64,000 bases of DNA from Cellulomonas fulva (GCF_018531375.1 NZ_JAHBOH010000001.1:2294001-2358000); one strand, 5' to 3'. Shown: positions 46,627 to 54,711, numbered from the stretch's first letter. Numbers and translations: made by a program. Notes: generated by a model from the letters alone, not told the origin.

Positions 46627-46653
46627 CTAGCACTCGGCGGCGCCGAGTGCCAA
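46627..46653 (-). promoter_or_regulatory. CIRCE operator overlapping the hsp20 promoter
   Basis: CTAGCACTC, 9-bp spacer, GAGTGCCAA matches the HrcA target TTAGCACTC-N9-GAGTGCTAA at 16 of 18 positions. Read toward hsp20 it contains TTGGCA (46653-46648), a 17-bp spacer and CTAGAT (46630-46625), so the operator occupies both promoter hexamers. Leader length would be about 80 nt. The hrcA gene is not in the window. Confidence 0.85.
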
Positions 46654-46697
46654 CCGTTGTTCGCGCACGGCGATCGCGGCACGGCTACGGTCGGAAA

Positions 46698-47465
46698 GTG
46701 GAGTGCCGGGTCGAGGGCGTCGCCGTCCACTACGTCGCGCACGGTGCGGGCCGGCCCGCGCTCGTGCTGCACGGCGCAGGCGTGGACCACCGCGAGGCCG
46801 AGGCGTGCTTCGAGCCCGCCCTGGGCCGGCACGGCGGCCTGCGGCGGATCTACCCCGACCTGCCCGGGGCGGGACGGACCCCGGCACCCGCGCACGTCCG
46901 CAGCGCCGACGACGTGCTGGCGGTGCTGCTCGCGCTCGTCGACGAGCTCGCCGGACCGGACCCCGTGCTCCTGCTCGGGCACTCGGCGGGCGCGTACTAC
47001 GCCCAGGGCCTCGCGGCCCGACGGCCCGCGCAGGTCGCCGGGCTCGCGCTCGTCTGCCCGCTGCTCGCGGGCGTGCGCGACGTCCCGCCGCACCGCCCCG
47101 TCGTCCGGGACGACGAGCTGGGCGACGACGAGTTCCGCGGCTACTTCGTCGTGCAGACCCCGGCGATGCTCGAGCGGTACGCACGGTACGCCGCGCCGGG
47201 TGCGGCGCTCGCCGACCTGGCCGCCGCGGAGCGGATCGGGGCGCACTGGGAGCTCACGCGGGTCGACGCCCCGCCGTACGCCGGCCCGACCCTCGTCGTC
47301 GCGGGGCGCCGAGACTCGACCGTGGGGTACGCGGCCGCGGCCGACCTCCTCGGCGTGTACCCGCGCGCCTCGCTCGCCGTGCTCGACGACGCGGGGCACG
47401 CGCTGCCGCACGAGCAGCCCGTCGCGCTGGACGGGCTGCTCCGCGGGTGGCTCGGCGCGCTCTGA
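46698..47465 (+). CDS. Alpha/beta hydrolase
   Basis: A 255-aa single-domain hydrolase: oxyanion region LVLHGAGVDH, nucleophile elbow GHSAGA (Ser near 96), acid region LVVAGRRDSTVG and catalytic His in DDAGHALPHEQP. A substrate cannot be named. The GTG has TACGGT exactly 6 nt upstream (46686-46691), fitting a leaderless start. The CIRCE element of the divergent hsp20 gene lies 45 bp upstream and could also affect this promoter. Confidence 0.87.
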   Translation: MECRVEGVAVHYVAHGAGRPALVLHGAGVDHREAEACFEPALGRHGGLRRIYPDLPGAGRTPAPAHVRSADDVLAVLLALVDELAGPDPVLLLGHSAGAYYAQGLAARRPAQVAGLALVCPLLAGVRDVPPHRPVVRDDELGDDEFRGYFVVQTPAMLERYARYAAPGAALADLAAAERIGAHWELTRVDAPPYAGPTLVVAGRRDSTVGYAAAADLLGVYPRASLAVLDDAGHALPHEQPVALDGLLRGWLGAL

Positions 47466-47466
47466 G

Positions 47467-48552
47467 TCAGCCGCGCTGCTGGGGCTCGCCGTCGGGGTCT
47501 GCCTCGGCTCCGTGGCTCTCGCGCAGCGCCCGGCCGCGCTCGACGTCCTCCTCGTGCTTCGCCTGCCGCTTGTCGCTCGCGCGGGTGTCCCGCGGGGGCA
47601 GCTGGACGGTCTCCTCGGCCGGGATGCCGCCCTGGAGCTGGCGGCCGCGCTCGAGCTCGGCGTCGAGCTCGGCCCCGAACAGCAGCGCGAGGTTGGTGAT
47701 CCAGAGCCAGAGCAGGAACACGATGACGCCGGCGAGCGACCCGTACGTCCGGTCGTAGCTCGAGAAGTTCGCGACGTAGAAGCCGAACGCGACGGACGCT
47801 ACCAGCCACACGACGATCGCGACGACCGCGCCCAGGCTCAGCCACCGGAAGCGCGGCTGCTGGACGTTGGGCGTCGCGTAGTACAGGAGCGCCACCGCCA
47901 CCACGACGAGCAGCAGGATCAGCGGCCACTTGGCGATGTCCCAGACCGTCACGACGACGTCGCTGGCCCCGATGACCTCGCCCACCGAGCGCGCGACGTC
48001 GCCGGACAGCACCAGGGCCGCGGCGATCACCACGGCGATCACGACGAGGACGAGCGTCACGAGCAGCAGCGCGGGACGCAGCTTCCAGACCGGCCGGCCC
48101 TCGTCGACCTCGTAGACCCGGTTCATGCCGCGACCGAACGCCGCGACGTACCCGGACGCCGACCAGAGCGCCAGGACGAGACCGACGACGAGGGCGAGGC
48201 CGGCCGACGGCGCCTGCGTCAGCCGGTCCAGCACCGGCTCAATGCTGTCGACCGCCGACTGCGGGGCGACGTCACCGACCACCTGCATCACGTTCTTCAC
48301 CATCGTCTCCGGGTCGGAGACGAGCCCGAACAGCGACACCACGGCCAGCGCCGCGGGCGCGATCGCGAGCACGGCGTAGTACGTCAGCGCCGCCGCCAGG
48401 TCGGTGCACTGGTCGTGGTTGAACTCGCGGGCCGTCTTGCGCAGGACGTAGAGCCAGGACGGGCGCGTGATGTCCGCGGGGGAGTCGGGCTTGCGCGGGT
48501 CGTCGGGATCAGGCGCTGCGGCCTTCTGCGTGCTGGTCTGGTCCTCGCTCAT
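47467..48552 (-). CDS. YihY/BrkB family inner membrane protein
   Basis: A 361-aa membrane protein with six helices (e.g. AALTYYAVLAIAPAALAVVSLFGLV, GLALVVGLVLALWSASGYVAAFGRGMNRVYEV, IVFLLWLWITNLALLFGAELDAELERGR), the UPF0761 family pattern. Both ends are long, charged and probably cytoplasmic; the C-terminal tail is rich in Arg, Glu and Lys. The family has no firm function (earlier called RNase BN in error). It ends 1 bp from the convergent hydrolase stop. Confidence 0.9.
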   Translation of the reverse strand: MSEDQTSTQKAAAPDPDDPRKPDSPADITRPSWLYVLRKTAREFNHDQCTDLAAALTYYAVLAIAPAALAVVSLFGLVSDPETMVKNVMQVVGDVAPQSAVDSIEPVLDRLTQAPSAGLALVVGLVLALWSASGYVAAFGRGMNRVYEVDEGRPVWKLRPALLLVTLVLVVIAVVIAAALVLSGDVARSVGEVIGASDVVVTVWDIAKWPLILLLVVVAVALLYYATPNVQQPRFRWLSLGAVVAIVVWLVASVAFGFYVANFSSYDRTYGSLAGVIVFLLWLWITNLALLFGAELDAELERGRQLQGGIPAEETVQLPPRDTRASDKRQAKHEEDVERGRALRESHGAEADPDGEPQQRG

Positions 48553-48577
48553 GACGTCCTCCTCGGCTCGGGCGGCA

Positions 48578-48608
48578 CGGGGCGCCGTGCGTGCTGCACG
48601 GCGCCCCG
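48578..48608 (-). terminator. 13-bp hairpin after the DUF3618 gene
   Basis: Arms 48578-48590 and 48596-48608 pair exactly around GTGCT, downstream of the DUF3618 operon and just upstream of the YihY gene on the minus strand. Confidence 0.65.
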
Positions 48609-48615
48609 GCCGGTC

Positions 48616-48659
48616 GGTGCTCGTCGGGTGCTCGTCGGGTGCTCGGTGGGTGCTCGTCG
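48616..48659. repeat. Four tandem copies of an 11-bp repeat
   Basis: GGTGCTCGTCG at 48616-48626, 48627-48637 and 48649-48659, with the variant GGTGCTCGGTG at 48638-48648. It lies directly beside the terminator hairpin in the gap after the DUF3618 gene. Confidence 0.8.
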
Positions 48660-48674
48660 GAGCCCCGTCCGGCG

Positions 48675-49316
48675 CTAGAGGCCCGGCGTCCCCGGTCCGC
48701 CGCCCGCGGCGTGCGCCCCGTGCGTGCTCTCGTCGTCGCCCGACGAGCCGACGGCCTCGTCCTTGACGTCCTGCGCCGCGGCGCGGCCCTCGTCCCGCAG
48801 GTCCGTGGCCGTGCCGACGGCGCTGTCCTTGACCGCCGTCGCCGCGTCCTTGGCCGGCTCCTTCAGGTGCTCGGCGACGTCCTGCGCGGCCGTCTTCACC
48901 TCGTCGACGAGCGGTGCCGCCTGGTCCTTCGCCTGCTGGGCGAGGTCGCGCTCGCGCCGGCTCGACGGGAGGAGGGAGGAGACCAGCAGGCCGACGCCGA
49001 AGGCGACGAGGCCCGCGGCGAGCGGGCTGCCCTCGGTGCGCTCGCGGGCCCGGCCGGGCAGGTCCGTGGCCTTGTCCCCGACGGAGGCCGCCGTGTCGCC
49101 GAGCGACGAGGCGGCCGAGCCGGCCGCCTCCGCCGTGCCCGAGACCGCACCCATCACGCGGTCACGGACGTCGCCTGCGGCGGAGCGGACCTTGTCCGCC
49201 TGCCGGTGCACGACCTGGCTCGGGCTGACCTTGTCGGTCAGGGCGTCGACGTCGGAGCTGAGCTCGCCTCGGGTGCGCTCGATGTCGGCGCGGATGTCGT
49301 CCGGGTCGGTGCTCAT
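48675..49316 (-). CDS. DUF3618 domain protein
   Basis: A 213-aa protein starting STDPDDIRADIERTRGELSSDVDALTDKVSPSQVV, the DUF3618 motif. A long Ala/Asp/Lys-rich amphipathic region follows, with one membrane helix (LAAGLVAFGVGLLVSSLLP, near 105-125) and more amphipathic repeats (AAQDVAEHLKEPAKDAATAVKD), like apolipoprotein or LEA helices. The ATG overlaps the stop of the holin-like gene (ATGA). It is the third gene of a membrane-associated cluster; the role is unknown, envelope stress is plausible. Confidence 0.85.
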   Translation of the reverse strand: MSTDPDDIRADIERTRGELSSDVDALTDKVSPSQVVHRQADKVRSAAGDVRDRVMGAVSGTAEAAGSAASSLGDTAASVGDKATDLPGRARERTEGSPLAAGLVAFGVGLLVSSLLPSSRRERDLAQQAKDQAAPLVDEVKTAAQDVAEHLKEPAKDAATAVKDSAVGTATDLRDEGRAAAQDVKDEAVGSSGDDESTHGAHAAGGGPGTPGL

Positions 49317-49714
49317 GAGTTCTTCTCCTCGTGGCCTTGCAGCGCGTTCGGGATCTTCTTGACGGACTCGGCGGTCCGGGGCAGGCCGCGCACGCGGCGC
49401 GACTCCGCCCGGCCGCGCAGGAACAGGACGGCGGCGACGACGAGCCAGACGACGGCGACGACCAGGGCGGACCACGCCCAGCCGATGGCGTTGCCGAGCC
49501 CCCACCACAGCGCCACCGAGAGGAACAGCAAGACCATGTGCCCCGCCACGCCGGCGCCGGCGAACATCGAGGCGCCCTTCGTCGCCTGCTGGGCCGACTG
49601 GCGCACCTCCGCCTTCGCGAGCTCGACCTCCTGCCGCAGCAGCGTGGACAGGTCGCGGGTCACCTCGCCGAGCAGCTCGCCCACGGAGGCGCTGCTCGGC
49701 GTCGGCTCGGTCAC
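49313..49714 (-). CDS. Phage holin-like superfamily III membrane protein
   Basis: A 133-aa protein: amphipathic N-terminus (SVGELLGEVTRDLSTLLRQEVELAKAEVRQSAQQA), then two membrane helices (GVAGHMVLLFLSVALWWGL and AWSALVVAVVWLVVAAVLFLRG) and a basic tail. This is the Phage_holin_3_6/DUF1469 pattern common in actinobacterial chromosomes beside DUF3618 genes; a phage origin is not implied. The GTG overlaps the upstream gene (GTGA) and its stop overlaps the DUF3618 start. Confidence 0.85.
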   Translation of the reverse strand: MTEPTPSSASVGELLGEVTRDLSTLLRQEVELAKAEVRQSAQQATKGASMFAGAGVAGHMVLLFLSVALWWGLGNAIGWAWSALVVAVVWLVVAAVLFLRGRAESRRVRGLPRTAESVKKIPNALQGHEEKNS

Positions 49715-50595
49715 GGTCGCCCTCCGGCGTCGTACCCGGGCCGTGGTCCGGGGCTCGGGGGCACCGATCCCGGCGTGCTCGACGTCGGGTCGTCCGGGTA
49801 GCCCGGGACGTCGGTGAAGCCGCCCGTGCTGCCGGTCGTCGGTCCGGGGGAGCCGACGGGCGAGCTGGGGGTCGACGTGCCGGAGGAGGTCGGCGTGCTG
49901 GGGAAGGCGGACGTCCTGGGGACCGTGGCTCCCGCGGTGGACGAGCGGACGGGGGACGAGGTCGTCGTCCGCACGCCGGCGCTCGAGGAGCCGGTTGTCG
50001 ACCCGCCGGTCGTCGACGTGGGTGCGTCGTCGCCCGACGCGTCCTTCAGCGCGCGCGCCAGCCGGCCGACCAGGAGCCCGGCGCCGGCGGCGACGAGCAG
50101 GAACGTGCCCGGGCGTCGACGCGCGAAGGACCGGACCTCGTCGAGCACGTCGTCGGGACCGTGCTCCTCGAGCCAGCGACCGAGGTCGTCGGCCCGTCCA
50201 CCGAGCTGCCGCGCGAGGTCGGCGGCGACGCCCTGCTCGTCGGACGCGCCCGCCATCCGGTGGAGGTCGCCACCGAACGTCTGCAGCCCGCCCGCGAGGC
50301 GCTGCTGCTGCGTGCCCACCTGGTCGGACACCTCCCCGCGAGCCTGGCTCCACAGGTCGCCCACCTGGCGGCGGGCCTCGCCGGTGACGTCGGACGCCCC
50401 CTCCTTGGCGTGCTCGAGGAGGGTGCCGCCGGCCTCGCCCGCGGTCCCTGCGGCACTCTTCGCGCGGTCGGCGACCCCGCCCTCGCCGCCCTGGGCGACC
50501 GGGGTGTCGTGCGGCGGTGCGGTCGGCTCGCGTGCGACGGTCGGGTCGAGCGGGTCGTCCAGCGGGGTAGCCGGACGGCTGAAGTCGTCTGTCAT
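49711..50595 (-). CDS. Apolipoprotein-like membrane protein with Ser/Thr/Pro-rich tail
   Basis: A 294-aa protein of no named family I recognise. Residues 1-40 are Pro-rich, 40-165 are amphipathic helices (DRAKSAAGTAGEAGGTLLEHAKEG, RRQVGDLWSQARGEV), one membrane helix near 172-190 (TFLLVAAGAGLLVGRLARAL), then a 100-residue Ser/Thr/Pro/Gly tail. The ATG at 50595 starts the protein. The frame is open far upstream into the catalase gene because of a frameshift there. It is the first gene of the overlapping trio with the holin-like and DUF3618 genes. Confidence 0.78.
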   Translation of the reverse strand: MTDDFSRPATPLDDPLDPTVAREPTAPPHDTPVAQGGEGGVADRAKSAAGTAGEAGGTLLEHAKEGASDVTGEARRQVGDLWSQARGEVSDQVGTQQQRLAGGLQTFGGDLHRMAGASDEQGVAADLARQLGGRADDLGRWLEEHGPDDVLDEVRSFARRRPGTFLLVAAGAGLLVGRLARALKDASGDDAPTSTTGGSTTGSSSAGVRTTTSSPVRSSTAGATVPRTSAFPSTPTSSGTSTPSSPVGSPGPTTGSTGGFTDVPGYPDDPTSSTPGSVPPSPGPRPGYDAGGRP

Positions 50596-50627
50596 GGTGT
50601 GCCTCGTCTCGATCGGGCTTCCCGCCG

Positions 50628-50652
50628 GTGCTGCGCCCCGTGGGCGCAGCAC
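50628..50652. promoter_or_regulatory. 11-bp hairpin ahead of the membrane-cluster operon
   Basis: Arms 50628-50638 and 50642-50652 pair exactly with a 3-nt loop, 33 bp before the ATG at 50595 on the minus strand. It could end the catalase transcript or structure the operon leader. A second GGGC-rich dyad lies near 50808-50826, closer to the catalase stop. Confidence 0.4.
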
Positions 50653-50842
50653 GACCGACCCCGTGGCGGGGTGGGTGTGGGAGGTGTGCGGCGCGGTTGC
50701 GGTCCGCGGGGTGACGTCGAGCGACGCTTCTTGCCCTCGACGGCGAAGGGGGGCTCGGCCCTGCTCTGGACCGGCTTCTTGGACGCTATGCGCGGGACCG
50801 GGCCCCCGCCACTCGGGAGCCCGGCCCGCCGGACGGCGCCCC

Positions 50843-51723
50843 CTACTCGGTCGAGAGCGCGTCCTTGACCTTGCCCGCTGCCTTCTCGACCAGGTTCGGG
50901 GTCGGCGTCGTCCCGTACAGCCGGGGGTCCGGCTGGGTGGGCGCGGCATGGGGACCCCCGCCGGCGGCTCGGCCAGGTAGGAGAACTCGCCCTTCCCGTC
51001 CGGGGTGGGCCCGGACGCCCACGTGCCCTGGTCCGCGTCCGCGCCGTCGGAGAAGTTGATGTACTGGTACGACGACTCGCGCGCCTCCTCCTCCAGCGGG
51101 AAGCTGCTGGGCACGGGCAGCGACTCCAGACCTTCCTCCTGGAGCTCGCGCGCGGCGGCGATCCACTGGTTCTGGTGCATCGTGTCCCGCGCGAGCAGGA
51201 ACGAGAGCAGGTCGCGGACCCCCGCGTCGTCGGTCATGTGGTACAGCCGCGCCACCTGGACCCGTCCCTGCATCTCGGCGTTGGCGTTGGCGGTGAAGTC
51301 CGCGAGCAGGTTGCCGCTCGCCGTGATGTAGCCCGCGCTCCAGGAGTTCCCCATCGAGTCGACCGGGCGGGCGCCGGCGCCCGCGACGATCGCGTGCTGC
51401 AGGTCGGTGCCGCCGATCACCGCCGCGACGGTGGGGTCGGCCTGGATCGCGTCCTCGGTGGCCCCGATCGGGGCCTTCTCGAGCAGCTGGGCGATCATCG
51501 TCGCCAGCATCTCGACGTGACCGAACTCCTCGGCACCGATCCCGTAGAGCAGGTCGCGGTACTTGCCGGGCAGGTGCGCGTTCCAGGACTGGAACCCGTA
51601 CTGCATGGCGACGGTGATCTCGCCGTACTGCCCGCCCAGCACCTCCTGGAGCTTGCGGGCGTACACCGCGTCGGGGTGGTCGGGCTTGGCCTTGTGCTGC
51701 AGCTCCTGACGGTGGAAGAACAT
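50843..51723 (-). pseudogene. Manganese catalase, frameshifted near the C-terminus
   Basis: Degrades hydrogen peroxide with a dimanganese centre. From the ATG at 51723, residues E35, E66, H69, E150 and H183 match the five metal ligands of Lactobacillus plantarum Mn catalase, so the core is intact. After EPPAG (near 50955) the frame changes: the family C-terminus (PHAAPTQPDPRLYG to VKDALSTE) continues in another frame and stops at 50843. The span is 881 bp; one extra base in the GGGGG run at 50955-50959 (minus strand) would restore a 293-aa protein. As written, the first frame instead runs on into the next gene. AGG lies upstream of the ATG. Mutation or sequencing error are both possible. Confidence 0.85.
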
Positions 51724-52014
51724 CGCAAACCTCCGTGCCCGCTCGGCGCGGGCGTCGGTACGCACGGGTGGTGCCGGTCCGTCTCCCGCCGACGGCGCGC
51801 GAGGGCCATCTCGGTGAGCGGTGTGGCGCCGGCGGGTTGTTGCACCGGTGCTGTGCGGGACGGCGACGTCACGTCCCCGCCTCGACGCTAGGCGCGCGCC
51901 GGCGGGAGTGCGACCTCAACCGCACCGGCCGACCGGGGTTGCGCCGGCGTCGGCGCGGCGGTTCCCTGGCCACGGACCCTCTGCCGCGGGTCTCGTCGCA
52001 GGCGGACCAGGGAG
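51724..52014. other. Divergent gap between the catalase and ThrE-type genes
   Basis: 291 bp of promoter space. I found no convincing hexamer pair for either direction, and no hairpin or repeat. Confidence 0.4.
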
Positions 52015-54126
52015 GTGGCGCGGGAGGTGCTGAGCTCGACGCGGACGGGCTGGGTCGCCGCGCCCTCGGCGGTGGGGTCTCCCGGCGCGCAGGATGCGCA
52101 ACGGTCGGCCGCGGCCGGGGCGACGCCGGACCCCACCGACGCGGCCGACGCGTCGCCGAGCGTCTCGCCCACGGGCGGTCCCGCCACCGCGTCGCCGACG
52201 CCGACCGCCGTCGCGTCCCCCTCCGTGCCGCCCACGGACGCGCCGACGGCGGCGACCCCGACCGCGTCCGCGACGCCGTCGGCGACCGCCACCCCGACCT
52301 CCGGACCGACCGTCGCGCCGACGACGACGCCGTCGACCGCGCCCACGTCCGCGCCGAGCCCGACGTCGTCACCCGTCCCGAGCCCGTCCACCACGCCCGC
52401 CTGGACCACGCCCCCGAACGTGACGACGTCGGACGTGCCCGTCGGGATGCTCGTCGTCGCCCTGCTCGTCGTCCTGGCCGCGGCGGCCGCCGTCGTGCTG
52501 CTGGACCGGAGGTACCGCGGGCGCCGCTCCGCCGCCGGGGCCGCGGGCGAGCCGGAGGTCGCCGCCGGGGGAGCCGGGACAGCCGAGGAGGCCGCGGGAG
52601 GCGGCGGGGCCCGGGAGACGGCGGAGACGGAGGAGATCGGGGAAGCCGGTGCGTCCGGGCCGGCGTCGGCCCCGCGAGACGACGCCGACCGCACCGCGAG
52701 CAGCGTCGGCGCCGCGGCGGTGGCTGCGGCCGGCGGCGCGGGTCCCGCTGCGGCGACGGTCGCCCGCGGCACGGACCGGGCCGACGGTGCCGCAGGTGCC
52801 GCAGGTGCCGCAGGTGCCGACGGTGCCGCAGGTGCCGACGGTGCGGCCGGCAGCGGCCGGGACGACGAGCCCGACGAGGAGACGGACGACGAGCCGGGAC
52901 TCACCGTGCGGTTCTGCCTGGAGCTGGGGGAGGCGATGATCGACGCGACCTCACCCGTGGCCCAGGTGCAGGACGCGGTCGAGGAGGTGGCCCGTGTCAA
53001 CGGCCTGCCCCGCGTCGAGGTCGTCGCGCTGCCGACCGCGCTCCTGCTGTCGACGCCCGACGACCCGCGGGCCGGCACCGTCGCGGTGACCACCGGGTAC
53101 CGGACGCTGCGCCTGGACCAGGTCCAGGACGTCCTCGAGGTCGCCGACGAGGCCCGGGCGGGCCGGCTGCTGCCCGCGGTCGGCCTGGAGCGGGTCCGGC
53201 GGGCGCTGGCGTCTCCCGCGCCGTACACGCCGTGGCAGCTCGTCGGGGGCTACGCGCTGCTCGCGGCCGGCCTCGCGCTCGTGCTCGGCGGCTCGTTCCT
53301 CGACGTCGTGCTCGCGGCGCTCCTGGGCACCGCGGTCGCCGGGTTCGAGCGGCTCACGTCCCGGTGGGCCGCCTTCTACCAGGGCGTGGTGGTGCTGCTC
53401 TCGGCCTTCGCCGTCGCGGTCGTCGTCTTCGCGCTGGCCCGCACCGGGATGCAGGTGACCCTGCTCCCGGCGCTCGTCGGCCCGCTGGTCACCTTCCTGC
53501 CCGGCGCTCTGCTCACGACGTCGGTGATCGACCTCGCGACCCGGCAGATGATCGCCGGCGCGGCACGGCTCGCGGCGGGCGCGATGACGCTCGTGCTGCT
53601 CGCGCTGGGCATCGTCGGCGCCGCCAACCTGGTCGGCATCCCCGCCTCCGACCTGACCGCGGGAGGTGACCAGGCGCTCGGGTGGGCCGGGCCGTGGGTC
53701 GGCGTCGTCGCCTACGGCCTGGGCGTCACCGTGCGGCACTGCGCGCACCGACGCGCCGTGCCCTGGGTCCTGCTCGTGCTCGTCGTCGCCTACGCCGGAC
53801 AGCTGCTCGGGGGCGTGCTGCTGGGCTCCACGGTCTCGGCGTTCGTCGGGGCGCTCGCCATGACGCCGCTCGCTCTCGTCGCGGCACGGCACCCGGACGG
53901 ACCGCCCGCGATGGTCAGCTTCCTACCGGCGTTCTGGCTGCTGGTCCCCGGGGCGCTGGGCCTGGTCGGCGTCACGTCCGTGATCGGCGTGTCCACCGAC
54001 CGTGGCATCTCCGCCGTGGTCACCGCCGGCACCACGATGGTCGCGATCTCGCTCGGTGTGCTCACCGGCCTGGGCGCGGGCTCCTGGCTGCTGGCCGACC
54101 AGCGGTGGTGGGTACGCGCCCGCTGA
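52015..54126 (+). CDS. ThrE-family threonine/serine exporter with long N-terminal arm
   Basis: A 703-aa membrane protein. Residues 1-140 are Ala/Thr/Ser/Pro-rich, followed by one membrane helix (VGMLVVALLVVLAAAAAVVLL, near 142-163), an Ala/Gly/Glu linker with 9-bp-encoded GAAGAAGADGAAG repeats, then the ThrE core: FCLELGEAMIDATSPVAQVQDAVEEVARVNGL (DUF1212 part) and about ten helices including DVVLAALLGTAVAGFERL and LPALVGPLVTFLPGALLTTSVIDLATRQMIAGAARL. C. glutamicum ThrE exports threonine and serine. The start is uncertain: GTG at 52015 or 52027 (GGAGG 11 nt upstream of the latter), or later in the arm. Confidence 0.83.
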   Translation: MAREVLSSTRTGWVAAPSAVGSPGAQDAQRSAAAGATPDPTDAADASPSVSPTGGPATASPTPTAVASPSVPPTDAPTAATPTASATPSATATPTSGPTVAPTTTPSTAPTSAPSPTSSPVPSPSTTPAWTTPPNVTTSDVPVGMLVVALLVVLAAAAAVVLLDRRYRGRRSAAGAAGEPEVAAGGAGTAEEAAGGGGARETAETEEIGEAGASGPASAPRDDADRTASSVGAAAVAAAGGAGPAAATVARGTDRADGAAGAAGAAGADGAAGADGAAGSGRDDEPDEETDDEPGLTVRFCLELGEAMIDATSPVAQVQDAVEEVARVNGLPRVEVVALPTALLLSTPDDPRAGTVAVTTGYRTLRLDQVQDVLEVADEARAGRLLPAVGLERVRRALASPAPYTPWQLVGGYALLAAGLALVLGGSFLDVVLAALLGTAVAGFERLTSRWAAFYQGVVVLLSAFAVAVVVFALARTGMQVTLLPALVGPLVTFLPGALLTTSVIDLATRQMIAGAARLAAGAMTLVLLALGIVGAANLVGIPASDLTAGGDQALGWAGPWVGVVAYGLGVTVRHCAHRRAVPWVLLVLVVAYAGQLLGGVLLGSTVSAFVGALAMTPLALVAARHPDGPPAMVSFLPAFWLLVPGALGLVGVTSVIGVSTDRGISAVVTAGTTMVAISLGVLTGLGAGSWLLADQRWWVRAR
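52781..52850 (+). repeat. 9-bp coding repeat in the ThrE-type gene
   Basis: GGTGCCGCA/GGTGCCGAC units repeated about seven times encode GAAGAAGAAGADGAAGADGAA in the linker between the arm and the ThrE core. Confidence 0.65.
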
Positions 54127-54153
54127 CGGCCGGGCGCGGCGCGGGCGCCGGCT

Positions 54154-54711
54154 CTACGGCTCAGGCGGGGGGTCGGTGGACGTCGCGGCGTCGTCCGGGC
54201 GCAGCGAGCCGTCCGGGGCCAGCGCCGACTCCAGCCGGCGCCGGGCACGGGCGAGCCGGCTGGTCACCGCGCTGACGGAGCAGCCGAGCCGCTCCGCGGT
54301 CTGGGCCATCGAGAGCCCGTCCACCGCCACGCAGGCCAGCGCCTCGCGCTCGGCGGCGGGCAGCGTGCGCAGGACCTGCGCCACCGCGTCCCGCCCGTCG
54401 ACGAGCGCGCCCGCGTCCTCGACGGGCTCGGTGGCGGCGCGCAGCGACCACCGGCGGTTGCGCTCCTGCTCGGCCCGGGCCCGGTCGTGCTCCCGGGCGA
54501 TGGTGAAGCGCGCGACCGTGAACACCCACGCCCGGCGCTCGTCGTGGGGCCCGGGGAGCGCGTCCCACCGGCGCCACACGACGAGGAAGACCTCGCTCAC
54601 CACGTCGTCGACCGCGGCCGGGGGGACGTTGCGGCGGACGAACCCGCGGACCTGCGGGACCAGGTCCCGGAACAGGCGCTCGAACTGCCGGTCCGGCGGG
54701 TCGTCGGTCAC
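54154..54711 (-). CDS. ECF-type RNA polymerase sigma factor
   Basis: A 185-aa group 4 sigma factor: region 2 (FRDLVPQVRGFVRRNVPPAAVDDVVSEVFLVVWRR, WVFTVARFTIA) and region 4 (TLPAAEREALACVAVDGLSMAQTAERLGCSVSAVTSRLARARRRL). There is no C-terminal extension and no visible anti-sigma gene next to it. The GTG has GGGGAGGA about 10 nt upstream. It is divergent from a secreted-protein gene, which is a candidate target. Confidence 0.9.
   Translation of the reverse strand: MTDDPPDRQFERLFRDLVPQVRGFVRRNVPPAAVDDVVSEVFLVVWRRWDALPGPHDERRAWVFTVARFTIAREHDRARAEQERNRRWSLRAATEPVEDAGALVDGRDAVAQVLRTLPAAEREALACVAVDGLSMAQTAERLGCSVSAVTSRLARARRRLESALAPDGSLRPDDAATSTDPPPEP

Noticed and set aside
49313-49714. Prophage lysis gene
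   Set aside because: The holin-like family is common in actinobacterial chromosomes beside DUF3618, and no phage genes are nearby.
49711-51765. A single 684-aa catalase-membrane protein fusion
   Set aside because: The catalase C-terminus is clearly continued in another frame and the downstream gene has its own ATG and intact N-terminus, so the continuous frame is a product of the frameshift.
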